DNA from: Glaciimonas sp.
GTDB taxonomy: Bacteria > Pseudomonadota > Gammaproteobacteria > Burkholderiales > Burkholderiaceae
Assembly (NCBI GenBank): GCA_014377145.1
Contig: JACMQE010000215.1
Location: 1 to 13,455 of the forward strand
DNA length: 13,455 nucleotides
Direction of reading: 5' to 3'
Position 1 is the first letter of the stretch. Every line of letters begins with the position of its first letter. The notes under the pieces were generated by a model. It did no database searches, was not told where the DNA came from, and saw only the letters and a program-made list of their open reading frames with translations. The position numbers and the translations under genes are program-made. Shown piece by piece: positions 6,489-13,455 of the stretch.

Positions 6489-8735
6489 ATGGCATTAGCA
6501 CACGTTTTAGGATTCCCGCAGATTGGCGCGCAGCGCGCGTTGAAATTCGCACAAGAGTTGTTCTGGAAGGGTACATCCGACGAAACAGCGCTGCGGGAGA
6601 CTGGTGCAACGCTGCGTGCTCATAACTGGAAAATCCAGACAGATGCGGGTTTGGACTTTGTGACGGTGGGCGATTTTGTCTGGTACGACCAGATTTTAGG
6701 CATGCTGACATTGCTGAGGGGGCGACGCCGCAAAGGTTTAAAGTCGATCCTCAGCAACTGACATTGGCTGATTATTTCACGTTGGCGCGCGGCAATAAGC
6801 AACATTTTGCGATGGAAATGACCAAATGGTTCGATACCAATTATCACTATTTGGTACCAGAGTGGAGTACAGATACGTAGTTCGAAGGTGGGGTTGACTG
6901 GTTATTTGATGAGATTGCCGAAGCGCAGACGCTAGGCCATCGGGTCAAGGTCGTGTTGATCGAATCATTGACATTACTTCATCTATGCAAGGTCAAATCG
7001 GGTCTTGCCCATAAGCTGGATTTATTATCGAAAGTCATTACTGGCTATCAAAAATTATTGGCACATCTGCAAGTAGTGGGCGTTAATACGGTTCACATTG
7101 ATGAACCGATTCTTGCACTGGAGCTTGATAGCGTGTGGCTGGAAGCCTTTCCCCTATCTTATGCACAATTAACAGCATCGGCTCTACCATTATTGTTGAC
7201 AACCTATTTTGGTGAAGTACAAGCGTATCCGCGCGGTTGCGCGACTTGCCAGTTATTGAGCCTGCATATTGATCTGGTGCGCGGCGCTGAGCAACTTGAG
7301 GCCTTCGTGCAAAGCTGGCCGCACGACAAAGTATCGTCCATCGGCGTGGTCGATGGACGTAATCTCTGGCGTAGCGATCTGGATAGGGTATTGACCATAC
7401 TCACAAGCCATTACAGGCGAAACTCTGTGATCTTTTGTGGGTAGGTTCCAGTTGTTCGTTGCTACACGTGCCGGTCGATCTGAATAATGAAGGCAAGCTA
7501 GACCATGAATTAAAAAGCTGGTTATCATTTGCACCGCAAAAATTGACAGAAATTGTCGCGTTGAAAGCTGCGCTTAATAATGCTGAAACGTCAGTTTTCG
7601 TGAAAGAAGTCGACGCACAATTTATCGCTTCCCTTGTATTCCTGGCTAGTCATCGCAGTTCCAGCTGCATTCATAATCCAATGGTTCAAAAACGTTTGGG
7701 GGGAAGTAATAGATACCAATGTCCAACGTACCAGCGAATTTAAAACGTGGATTAGCAAACAACAAAAAAATGGCATTTGCCAATATTTCCGAAGACGAAC
7801 ATCGGCTCTTTTCCGCAAACTGCCGAAATCTGCCAGTCACACGCCGCCTATAAGCGCGGCAAGATTTGGTATCTGGATTATCTCGACCAAATGCACATTG
7901 AAATTCGTCAGGTAGTGCAGAAGCAAGAAGAGCTAGGTTTAGATGTATTCGTTCACGGCGAGCCAGAACGCAATGACATGGTTGAGTACTTTGGCGAACA
8001 ATTATGGGGCTATGCGTTCAGCGCCAACGGTTGGGTTCAAAGCTATAGCTCTCCCTTTGTCAAACCGCCGATTATTTACGGCGACGTCTACCGTCCTGAA
8101 GCAATGACAGTCGGTTGGAGTCAGTTTCCCAGACTCTTACTGATAAGCCAATGAAGGGAATGTTGACCGGCCCAGTCACGATGTTGCAATGGTCGTTTGT
8201 GCGTGATGATCAGCCACGAGAAACGACGGCGTTGCAAATTGCCCTGGCATTGCGGAACGAAGTCTGCGATCTGAAAAAAGTAGGTATCGGCATGATTCAG
8301 ATTGACGAGCCAGCGTTTCGTGAAGGCTTGCCACTCAAAGCACGTGACTGGAAGCAATATCTTGATTGGATGGTTCGTACTTTCAGGATCACAGCCGCTA
8401 GCGTGACAGATGAAACGCAGATTCATACTCATATGTGCTGTTCGGAATTTAACAACATTCTGCCGTGGATTGCCGCTATGAACGCAGACGTCATCACGAT
8501 AGAAACATCGCGTTCGGATATGGCGTTGCTGGATGGCTTTGGTAAATTTTTTTATCCTAATGATATTGTTCCCGGCGTCTACGATATCCACTCACCACGC
8601 GTGGCGCAAGTCGATGAAATTGATCGCTTGTTACGCAAAGCGTGGGGCGTTATTCCAGAAACTTTCAAACAACTGAAAATGCGTAGCGGTCAGAAGCAGT
8701 TAGAGCGTCGCGCAGAACGCATGAAGGTTGGTGTT
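6489..8735 (+). pseudogene. metE: Cobalamin-independent methionine synthase MetE, multiply broken
   Basis: MetE moves a methyl group from methyltetrahydropteroyl-triglutamate to homocysteine. ATG 6489 follows GGAG (6480-6483) and starts a normal N-terminus ([18 protein letters not shown], then [11 protein letters not shown]). Similarity to MetE then continues through alternating frames: a frameshift in the G-run near 6716; TAG at 6878-6880 in the new frame; shifts near 7400 (before WVGSSCSLLHVPVDL), near 7700 at a run of six G, near 7765 at a run of seven A, and near 8125 (before [15 protein letters not shown]). Conserved blocks persist, such as [43 protein letters not shown] and QIHTHMC, with the zinc-binding His and Cys. 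The last zinc cysteine, in the NPDCGLK block, is absent: after VIPE the sequence reads [10 protein letters not shown], apparently a short deletion. The end is ill-defined and meets modC tail to tail. Confidence 0.95.
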
Positions 8736-9414
8736 AAAAAACCGTTTTGGTTGAAGCAATCTTGCCGTCTCGAATCTCAAATACCGTTTCTCCCAGCACA
8801 GCCACATCTGCCGGGTCATCGGTAATGACCAGCATTGGTACTTCAAGTTGCATCTGCAACTCACTTAACTCGCTACGCATACGCTCTCGCAGAGGGGGAT
8901 CGAGTGCCGAAAATGGCTCATCAAGCAGTAATATATCGGGCTCCAGAACCAAGGCACGGGCTAATGCGACACGCTGGTGCTGGCCGCCGGATAGTTGGTG
9001 TGGGTAACTATTCACGGTAGCGTCTAGTTCAAATAAAGCCAGCCATTTTTGAACGCCCGGGTGGTGGCCGGCTTTACGTGAATTGAGCCAGCCTTTTTGC
9101 AGACCAAAGGAAATGTTTTGGGCGACAGTCAGGTGCGGGAAGAGGGCGTAATCTTGGAATAAGTAAGCGACATTACGCTGTTGCGGTGGTAAATTGATGT
9201 CATTGTCATGGTCGAATAGTACACGCTGGTTAACGCTAATCATGCCTTCGTCTGGTGCCAATAGACCGGCCACGGCCAGTAGGGTCAAACTTTTACCTGC
9301 ACCGGAGGGACCATACAGTACGATGCGTTTGCTATGAGAGGTAAAAGCGATATCGAGCTGAAAGCTGCGCTCATCGGCTTGCAGGTGTTTGCGGAGTTGG
9401 ACTTTGATCGTCAT
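8734..9414 (-). CDS. modC: Molybdate ABC transporter ATPase ModC, short form with altered switch residue
   Basis: ABC ATPase powering molybdate import with ModB and ModA. From ATG 9414 it has 226 residues: Walker A GPSGAGKS (35-42), Q-loop glutamine in [14 protein letters not shown] (Q87), signature LSGGQHQR (141-148), Walker B DILLLDEP (160-167), D-loop SALD. The ATG is preferred over TTG 9420 because AGGAGG (9423-9428) is 8 bases from it and only 2 from the TTG. The length matches short ModC versions; the C-terminal TOBE/MOP molybdate-binding domain of the 350-residue type is missing, so no transinhibition by bound molybdate is expected. Notably, the H-loop reads VITDDPAD where VTHDPAD is usual: codon 8818-8820 is GAT, one base from CAT. 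The switch histidine is normally needed for ATP hydrolysis. Confidence 0.92.
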   Translation of the reverse strand: MTIKVQLRKHLQADERSFQLDIAFTSHSKRIVLYGPSGAGKSLTLLAVAGLLAPDEGMISVNQRVLFDHDNDINLPPQQRNVAYLFQDYALFPHLTVAQNISFGLQKGWLNSRKAGHHPGVQKWLALFELDATVNSYPHQLSGGQHQRVALARALVLEPDILLLDEPFSALDPPLRERMRSELSELQMQLEVPMLVITDDPADVAVLGETVFEIRDGKIASTKTVF

Positions 9415-9416
9415 CG

Positions 9417-10088
9417 TCAATACCTCCTACGCTGGCTTTTTGGCACTAAACGCCCGGCGATCAGGAGCAGTGCGACACAGGTAACCGAAGTGATTAATAC
9501 TAATAAATTGGTGGTATTGTCATCGCCAGCCTGGACGGCCTCATAGATCGCGACTGAGAGTGTTTGGGTGCGGCCCGGAAGGTTGCCTGCAATCATCAGC
9601 GTCGCCCCGAATTCACCCAGCGCCCGAGCAAACGCCAATAGGACGCCGGCACTGATCCCTTTTGAGGCGAGTGGTAATGTGACGCGGAAGAATACCGCAG
9701 TTTCGGAAATACCCAGTACGCGTGCAGCGTTTTCTAGTTTTGGATCGACATCTTCAAACGCTGCACGGGCAGATTTCAATACCATAGGAAATGCGACAAT
9801 GGTAGCAGCAATGACAGCACCTTGCCAGGTGAAAACCAACGCAATACCCCATTTTTCTAACCATTCGCCAACCACGCCCCGGCGTCCTACAACTACCAAT
9901 AGATAATATCCGAGTACGGTAGGCGGCAGCACCAGCGGTAAGGTCAGGATCGCATCCACCAAGTCCCGCGCCGATGAACGCCAACGTGCCAGAACATAGG
10001 CGATGGCGACGCCAAACAGCAAATTTAGCAATGTTGCCCAGCCAGCTACCTTAAGCGAAAGCGCAAACGGTATCCAGACCGCATTCAT
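9417..10088 (-). CDS. modB: Molybdate ABC transporter permease ModB
   Basis: A 223-residue inner-membrane permease with about five hydrophobic segments. The EAA loop that docks on the ATPase is visible as LENAARVLGISETAVFFRVT, and the C-terminal part holds ALGEFGATLMIAGNLPGRTQ, a conserved signature of ModB/CysT-type permeases. The stop at 9417-9419 is 2 bp before the modC ATG, and modC's ribosome site lies within the end of modB, so the two are translationally linked. No ribosome site precedes the ATG at 10088; the preceding 60 bp run to the inverted-repeat element. The reading frame is intact. Confidence 0.95.
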   Translation of the reverse strand: MNAVWIPFALSLKVAGWATLLNLLFGVAIAYVLARWRSSARDLVDAILTLPLVLPPTVLGYYLLVVVGRRGVVGEWLEKWGIALVFTWQGAVIAATIVAFPMVLKSARAAFEDVDPKLENAARVLGISETAVFFRVTLPLASKGISAGVLLAFARALGEFGATLMIAGNLPGRTQTLSVAIYEAVQAGDDNTTNLLVLITSVTCVALLLIAGRLVPKSQRRRY

Positions 10089-10148
10089 CGAGGAAATTTT
10101 TGCATATTACATTTTCATTCTCGGTTTTCAAGCATTATATTAATAATG

Positions 10149-10247
10149 GGACTTACGTAAAACTGCCCCAGCGGCCTTCTACTTCCCATACTGTCTTCGT
10201 CGGCAAGTTTTGGCAAGTGTATTAATGGGACAACTTTGCGTAAGTCT
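10149..10247. repeat. Small inverted-repeat element, copy 2, inside the mod operon
   Basis: About 99 bp, from GGACTTACGTAAAACTGCCC to ACTTTGCGTAAGTCT. The ends are inverted repeats (GACTTACGtAAA against GACTTACGCAAA). The core shares TACTGTCTTCGTCGGCAAG with TACTGTCTTTGTCGGCGGG in copy 3. There is no ORF. It sits in the 215-bp space between modA and modB, where operons of this type normally have little or no gap. As transcribed RNA it could fold into an imperfect hairpin that lowers modBC expression or acts as a processing site. Confidence 0.75.
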
Positions 10248-10303
10248 TAAATGCGTGACTTAATAGGTAAGTTTTTTTGACGCTCTTTATCACCAACTTG
10301 CAA

Positions 10304-11071
10304 TTATGGCTTTAAAAACCCATAACGTGCCATTGTTGCCTGTCCTTTAGCCGACGTCACGTAATTAACAAACTCTGCTGCAGCGGCAGGTTGTTTGGTA
10401 TCTGTCGTCATCGCAATCGGATACGTTATAGGGATTGTGGACGGCATCCGAAGAACGACTTTGACTTTGCCCGGCATGATAGCGGCATCGGTCGAAAATA
10501 CAAAGCCGGCATCGACTTCGCCACGGGCGACATAATCCAGACTCTGTCGGACGTTTTGTGCCGGAATGCCTTTTGCTGCTATCGCATCCCACAAATTTTC
10601 ATGTTTCAGCGCCGCTTTGGTATACCGACCTACCGGGACCGATGCTGGATTACCATAAGTAATGCGTTTAACGAGTGGCTGTAATAAATCTTTCAAATGC
10701 TGGATCGCCAGTTTGCTGTCGGTTGGCACAATCAACACAATTTGATTCCTGGCAAAGTTTTTGCGACTGCTGGCTTGCACCGCTTTTTCTGTTTCTGCCT
10801 TGTTCATCGCATCATAATCGGCGGAAGCGAAGACATCGGCGGACGCACCTTTCACAATTTGCTGCAACAACACGTCGGAAGCAGCAAAGTTGAGCAATAT
10901 TTTAGTGTCTGGATGTTGTGCCTCAAAGTCTTGTGCCACTTTTTTAAAGGCGTTGGTCAGGCTGGAGGCGGCAGACACGACCAGATCGGCTGCATGTCCG
11001 GCGATGCTCGACATTATGAGGGGCAAGGCAGTAAAGGCAGTCGCAGCAACGCGCTTGAATCCTGGTAGCAT
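10304..11071 (-). CDS. modA: Periplasmic molybdate-binding protein ModA
   Basis: A 255-residue substrate-binding protein. ATG 11071 has GGAG eight bases upstream; an upstream TTG at 11086 is less likely because it has no site and would spoil the signal peptide. The signal peptide has basic GFKR, a hydrophobic core (AATAFTALPLIMSSIA) and a likely cut after GHA at residue 27. The mature protein starts ADLVVSAASSLTNAF, with the Ser ligand region, followed by NFAASDVLLQQI (second Ser), GASADVFASAD, and the hinge region GNPASVPVGRYTKAAL. Near the C-terminus the block GFVFSTDAA stands where many ModA have GxVYxxDA, so a Phe replaces the usual oxyanion-binding Tyr; some relatives share this. The frame ends in RYGFLKP, as expected. 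It is first gene of the operon. Confidence 0.96.
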   Translation of the reverse strand: MLPGFKRVAATAFTALPLIMSSIAGHAADLVVSAASSLTNAFKKVAQDFEAQHPDTKILLNFAASDVLLQQIVKGASADVFASADYDAMNKAETEKAVQASSRKNFARNQIVLIVPTDSKLAIQHLKDLLQPLVKRITYGNPASVPVGRYTKAALKHENLWDAIAAKGIPAQNVRQSLDYVARGEVDAGFVFSTDAAIMPGKVKVVLRMPSTIPITYPIAMTTDTKQPAAAAEFVNYVTSAKGQATMARYGFLKP

Positions 11072-11185
11072 GAAATATCTCCACAATTAATAAGGTAGTT
11101 GGTGGCTAAAGTATGACTAAAGGGTGACGAGCTATACAGCGTAATTGACAAGGCAATAAGTAACAAAATGGAATCAAAAAATGAT

Positions 11186-11213
11186 AGCAAAATATATGGC
11201 AGGATATAGCGCG
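11186..11213 (-). promoter_or_regulatory. Putative ModE operator upstream of modA
   Basis: On the minus strand the sequence reads CGCGCTATATCCTGCCATAT followed by ATTTTGCT. It fits the ModE palindrome CGyTATAT-N6-ATATAnCG closely on the left arm and imperfectly on the right (TTTTGC for AnCG). It lies about 115 bp before the modA ATG in the direction of transcription. ModE bound to molybdate represses such operons, so the transporter would be shut off when molybdate is ample. No modE gene is in the window. Confidence 0.55.
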
Positions 11214-11239
11214 CGTCAACTCGAATAACCTTAAATATA

Positions 11240-11349
11240 GGACTTACGCAAATCGTCCTAGCAAAGTTGTGCTTTCCTAGCCACACTAGCTACTGTCTTT
11301 GTCGGCGGGTTTTGGTGAACTTGTTGTTAGGAAAATTTTGCGTAAGTCT
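11240..11349. repeat. Small inverted-repeat element, copy 3
   Basis: About 110 bp, from GGACTTACGCAAATCGTCCT to GAAAATTTTGCGTAAGTCT. The terminal inverted repeats GACTTACGCAAA / TTTGCGTAAGTC are perfect over 12 bp, the best preserved of the three copies. There is no ORF. It lies between the modA promoter region and the DUF697-like gene, which are divergently transcribed. It is longer than copies 1 and 2 because of extra bases in the core. Confidence 0.8.
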
Positions 11350-11479
11350 TATCATTCTTGTATTTAATGTACGCTTATTTGTCATACTTAAGCGGCCTGA
11401 ATGATGGCATAAAATGCCAAGTTAAAAGCCTTTAATTTGATGGGCCCCTCGCGAACCAGTATTAGAAAGGAGGTACGAA

Positions 11480-11995
11480 TTGCTTTCCAAATGGCTGAGT
11501 GATCGCCATGCACAACAGGCGGCTGAGTTGGCGGCTAGTGAGAGTGTGATCCCTGCTTTAGACGCTGGGCTACGCGCAGTGCGTCAACGTTGCCGGAATT
11601 TTGTCACGCGCCGTGCATTGTGGTTGGCGGGGGTGTCGGCACTGCCGATGTTTGGTGTAGATATTGCGGTCGATATCTATTTGTTGTCAGGGTTGATAGA
11701 AGACATTAATGCTGAATTCGGCTTAACGTCGGAGCAGATTGATCGCCTTCATCCAGAGCGCAAGGTCGCCATCTATAGCATCATCGTCGGTCCTGGTAAC
11801 ACGCTGGTTGGGCGCATAATCAAGCGTGAATTGTCACTCAAAATTCTACTGCACAGCGGCGTCAGAATGGCTAGCAAAAATGCGATCCGATTAGTCCCGA
11901 CAGCTAGCCAGATGATGTCGGCAGCGATTGGCTATTCAGCTTTCCGCGCTATCGGCATATCGATGCCTGTACCAAAGTCGCTGAATAACTCTTAA
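11480..11995 (+). CDS. DUF697-like membrane-associated protein
   Basis: A 171-residue protein starting at TTG 11480 behind an unusually strong ribosome site, AAAGGAGGT (11466-11474), spaced 5-6 bases. The strong site decides the start, as no ATG is near. Residues 32-48 are Arg-rich (RAVRQRCRNFVTRRAL); residues 47-73 form a hydrophobic hairpin (LAGVSALPMFGVDIAVDIYL), the mark of DUF697/YcjF-type domains. A helical region with EDINAEFGLTSEQ follows, then a second Gly/Ala-rich segment near the C-terminus (MMSAAIGYSAFRAIGI). DUF697 proteins have no settled function; the domain is often found in membrane or GTPase-linked proteins. The frame is intact. Confidence 0.65.
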   Translation: MLSKWLSDRHAQQAAELAASESVIPALDAGLRAVRQRCRNFVTRRALWLAGVSALPMFGVDIAVDIYLLSGLIEDINAEFGLTSEQIDRLHPERKVAIYSIIVGPGNTLVGRIIKRELSLKILLHSGVRMASKNAIRLVPTASQMMSAAIGYSAFRAIGISMPVPKSLNNS

Positions 11996-12328
11996 AGATA
12001 CCATCCTTGTTAGATTAGTTGCTAATATGAAAATATTTTTTCACCTTATTGCAGATTGCTTATTTGTTGCTACATTAAATTCAAAATGCGTGGTTATGCG
12101 TGATGCCTGCCATTTCGGCGCTGGAATTGTTAAAATATGGTTCTTTTCCATTGCAAAGCGGTTATCTTGGCTATTTCCAGTCTGGATCTTAAAGCGTGCG
12201 CTAGTTGCACATTGCAACGCTAACGCTATGCCGTCGTACTGAGCATATTTGTCTTGTTGAATAAAGATGTGCGACAACTACGCTGCCGATAGGCTGTTGG
12301 AATCACCCTTTTGATATTTAGACATTTT
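11996..12328. other. Intergenic gap before rlmJ, nothing recognised
   Basis: Overlapping frames on both strands (71 codons at 12027-12242 plus; 78 codons at 12041-12277 minus) are open. Neither has a ribosome site or a recognisable sequence, and each is compatible with chance in DNA of this composition. I see no terminator hairpin, tRNA or repeat. The rlmJ promoter presumably lies here. Confidence 0.5.
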
Positions 12329-13234
12329 ATGCTGAGTTATCGTCACGCATTCCATGCCGGCAATCATGCCGACGTGCTGAAGCATCTGGTCACTATTCAA
12401 TTGCTGGATTATCTCGGTCAAAAAGATACTGCCTACACGGTTATTGATACCCATGCTGGTGCCGGTGTATACGACTTGGATGGTGGTTATGCGGCAAAAA
12501 ATGCCGAATTCGAAACCGGTATTACCCGACTTTGGGCGCGTAAAGATTTGCCGCCTGGGATTGCTAAGTATGTCAATGTGGTGCGTAAACTTAATCCCGA
12601 TGGCAGATTACGTTTTTATCCTGGATCACCTTATTGTGCAGATGTGACGATGCGTGAACAGGATCGCTTGCGTCTGTTTGAATTACATCCTAGCGATAGC
12701 AAGATACTTACGGATAATTTCCGCAAACTGGATGCACAGCGTCCGCGCAGCAATGGTCGTGGCAAACGGGTAATGATTGTTCAAGGCAACGGTTTTACTG
12801 GTCTTAAGGCATTATTACCGCCACCATCCCGGCGCGGCCTGGTGCTGATCGATCCGCCGTATGAAGTGAAAGACGATTATCGTCTGGTAAAAAATATGCT
12901 AGAAGATGCGCTGTTGCGCTTTTTAACTGGCACTTATGCGGTCTGGTATCCGGTACTGAATCGGATGGAATCGCGTCAGATGCCGGAAAAACTGAAGCGC
13001 CTGAAGGCAAACGGATGGCTCAACGTGACGCTCACCGTTAAGACGCCATCACCGGATGGCTTTGATTTGCACAGCAGCGGTATGTTTGTCCTCAATCCAC
13101 CGTTCACACTAGAACCGTTGCTGAAAGAGTCAATGTCCTATCTGGTCAAAGTACTGGGCACAGACGCGGGTGCAGGCTTTACGCTGGAATCCGGGGCGAC
13201 TGCAGCGGTGAACACCGGTACGCGACGCGTATAA
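12329..13234 (+). CDS. rlmJ: 23S rRNA (adenine2030-N6)-methyltransferase RlmJ
   Basis: RlmJ methylates A2030 of 23S rRNA using S-adenosylmethionine. The start ATG 12329 gives the family's exact N-terminus (MLSYRHAFHAGNHADVLKH). The SAM-binding region reads VIDTHAGAGVYDLD (residues 38-51), RFYPGSP follows near residue 95, and FELHPSD (118-124) contacts the cofactor in this fold. The catalytic motif is IDPPYE (174-179), with Asp175 the expected catalytic residue. With 301 residues it is about 20 longer than E. coli RlmJ (280), the extra lying mainly at the C-terminus after SYLVKVLG, a low-complexity Gly/Ala/Thr tail. There is no lesion and no obvious ribosome site. The gene is standalone; rRNA modification enzymes are among those often retained during reduction. 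Confidence 0.96.
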   Translation: MLSYRHAFHAGNHADVLKHLVTIQLLDYLGQKDTAYTVIDTHAGAGVYDLDGGYAAKNAEFETGITRLWARKDLPPGIAKYVNVVRKLNPDGRLRFYPGSPYCADVTMREQDRLRLFELHPSDSKILTDNFRKLDAQRPRSNGRGKRVMIVQGNGFTGLKALLPPPSRRGLVLIDPPYEVKDDYRLVKNMLEDALLRFLTGTYAVWYPVLNRMESRQMPEKLKRLKANGWLNVTLTVKTPSPDGFDLHSSGMFVLNPPFTLEPLLKESMSYLVKVLGTDAGAGFTLESGATAAVNTGTRRV

Positions 13235-13257
13235 AGTTTCCACTCACAGTGTTCTCT

Positions 13258-13290
13258 CGCCGCTGCTTCGGTGATGCCGAAGCAGCGGCG
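13258..13290 (+). terminator. Strong GC-rich hairpin after rlmJ
   Basis: CGCCGCTGCTTCGG (13258-13271) pairs perfectly with CCGAAGCAGCGGCG (13277-13290) around a five-base loop, 14 bp of stem, starting 23 bp after the rlmJ stop. No T-run follows on either strand (CATGACGCTT to the right; GAGAGAACAC on the other strand), so it is not a textbook intrinsic terminator. It may still end or stabilise the rlmJ transcript. Confidence 0.6.
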
Positions 13291-13348
13291 CATGACGCTT
13301 GAAATCGACCAAGCTCCCCGCATCGCTCATACACTCTGCAACGCGGGA

Positions 13349-13455
13349 TATTCTTCGACAAACGGCACTAAAGTTTCATAGCATTCTCATCATGGTGCAC
13401 CCCCAAATTTGCAGCACATGGAGTGTGCTCTTCTTCAGAGCGCGTTTCTTGATCC
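13349..13455 (-). mobile_element. End of the same insertion-sequence-like element (right copy, inverted)
   Basis: This is the exact reverse complement of 31-137 over its whole length. The matched end faces inward at 13349, where identity stops at once (GCGGGA then TATTCTTCG). The rest of the element continues beyond the window. The stretch 13291-13348 between hairpin and element has no supported feature. Confidence 0.7.

Noticed and set aside
6708..8130. metE frameshifts as programmed recoding
   Set aside because: Too many shifts in different directions, with an added nonsense codon and a missing zinc ligand; decay is far simpler.
8121..8591. 156-codon minus-strand ORF
   Set aside because: Antisense to a well-conserved metE block; the plus strand explains the sequence.
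9568..9906. 112-codon plus-strand ORF with Ser/Thr/Ala-rich product
   Set aside because: Shadow of modB on the opposite strand.
12027..12277. Overlapping 71-codon (plus) and 78-codon (minus) ORFs
   Set aside because: Open on both strands, no ribosome site, no domain; the hydrophobic look of the plus frame is from T-rich codons.
1..13455. CRISPR arrays, tRNA, rRNA, riboswitches
   Set aside because: No regularly spaced repeats, no cloverleaf or rRNA-like sequence, and no cobalamin or SAM riboswitch core before metE were seen by eye.

Overview
The window looks like a stretch of a betaproteobacterial (Burkholderiales-like, possibly Oxalobacteraceae-related) chromosome from a host-associated lineage whose genome is decaying. 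The taxonomic pointer is the pair efp-earP (elongation factor P with an arginine at position 32, plus its arginine rhamnosyltransferase), together with a short ModC-type ATPase and a BipD-like type III secretion tip protein. The decay is visible directly: a truncated and nonsense-mutated T3SS gene, a metR-metE pair with many lesions, and three copies of a small inverted-repeat element. Housekeeping-type genes (efp, earP, modABC, rlmJ) are intact or nearly so.

Layout: (1) 1-137 and 13349-13455 are inverted, identical 107-bp copies (31-137 against 13349-13455) of one end of a mobile element, so the window is bracketed by the same repeat. (2) 138-2803, plus strand, is an eroded type III secretion/effector region: the C-terminal part of a BipD/SipD/IpaD needle-tip protein cut by the left repeat and carrying an internal stop, an intact T3SS-type acyl carrier protein (IacP/BapB-like), a 53-codon ORF with a membrane/signal segment, and several unrecognised ORFs, one split by a frameshift. 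(3) 2804-3380 is AT-rich with no supported gene. (4) 3381-5264, minus strand, holds earP and efp, which form a complete post-translational modification module. (5) 5356-8735 contains a small inverted-repeat element, then metR (minus) and metE (plus) as a divergent pair, both pseudogenes. (6) 8734-11071, minus strand, is the molybdate transporter modA-modB-modC with a copy of the inverted-repeat element between modA and modB, and a ModE-like palindrome upstream of modA. (7) 11240-13290 has a third copy of the element, a DUF697-like membrane protein gene, a gene-free gap, rlmJ, and a strong hairpin.

How it fits together: the cobalamin-independent methionine synthase and its activator have decayed together, implying that the cell obtains methionine through MetH or from its environment. 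Molybdate uptake seems retained, but the ModC copy carries an Asp where the switch histidine of ABC ATPases belongs and the operon is interrupted by a mobile element, so its activity is worth doubting. I found no clearly new biological system. The most interesting items are the small inverted-repeat family, the ModC switch-residue change, the surviving ACP beside a dead T3SS tip gene, and the unrecognised ORFs at 1309-2803.
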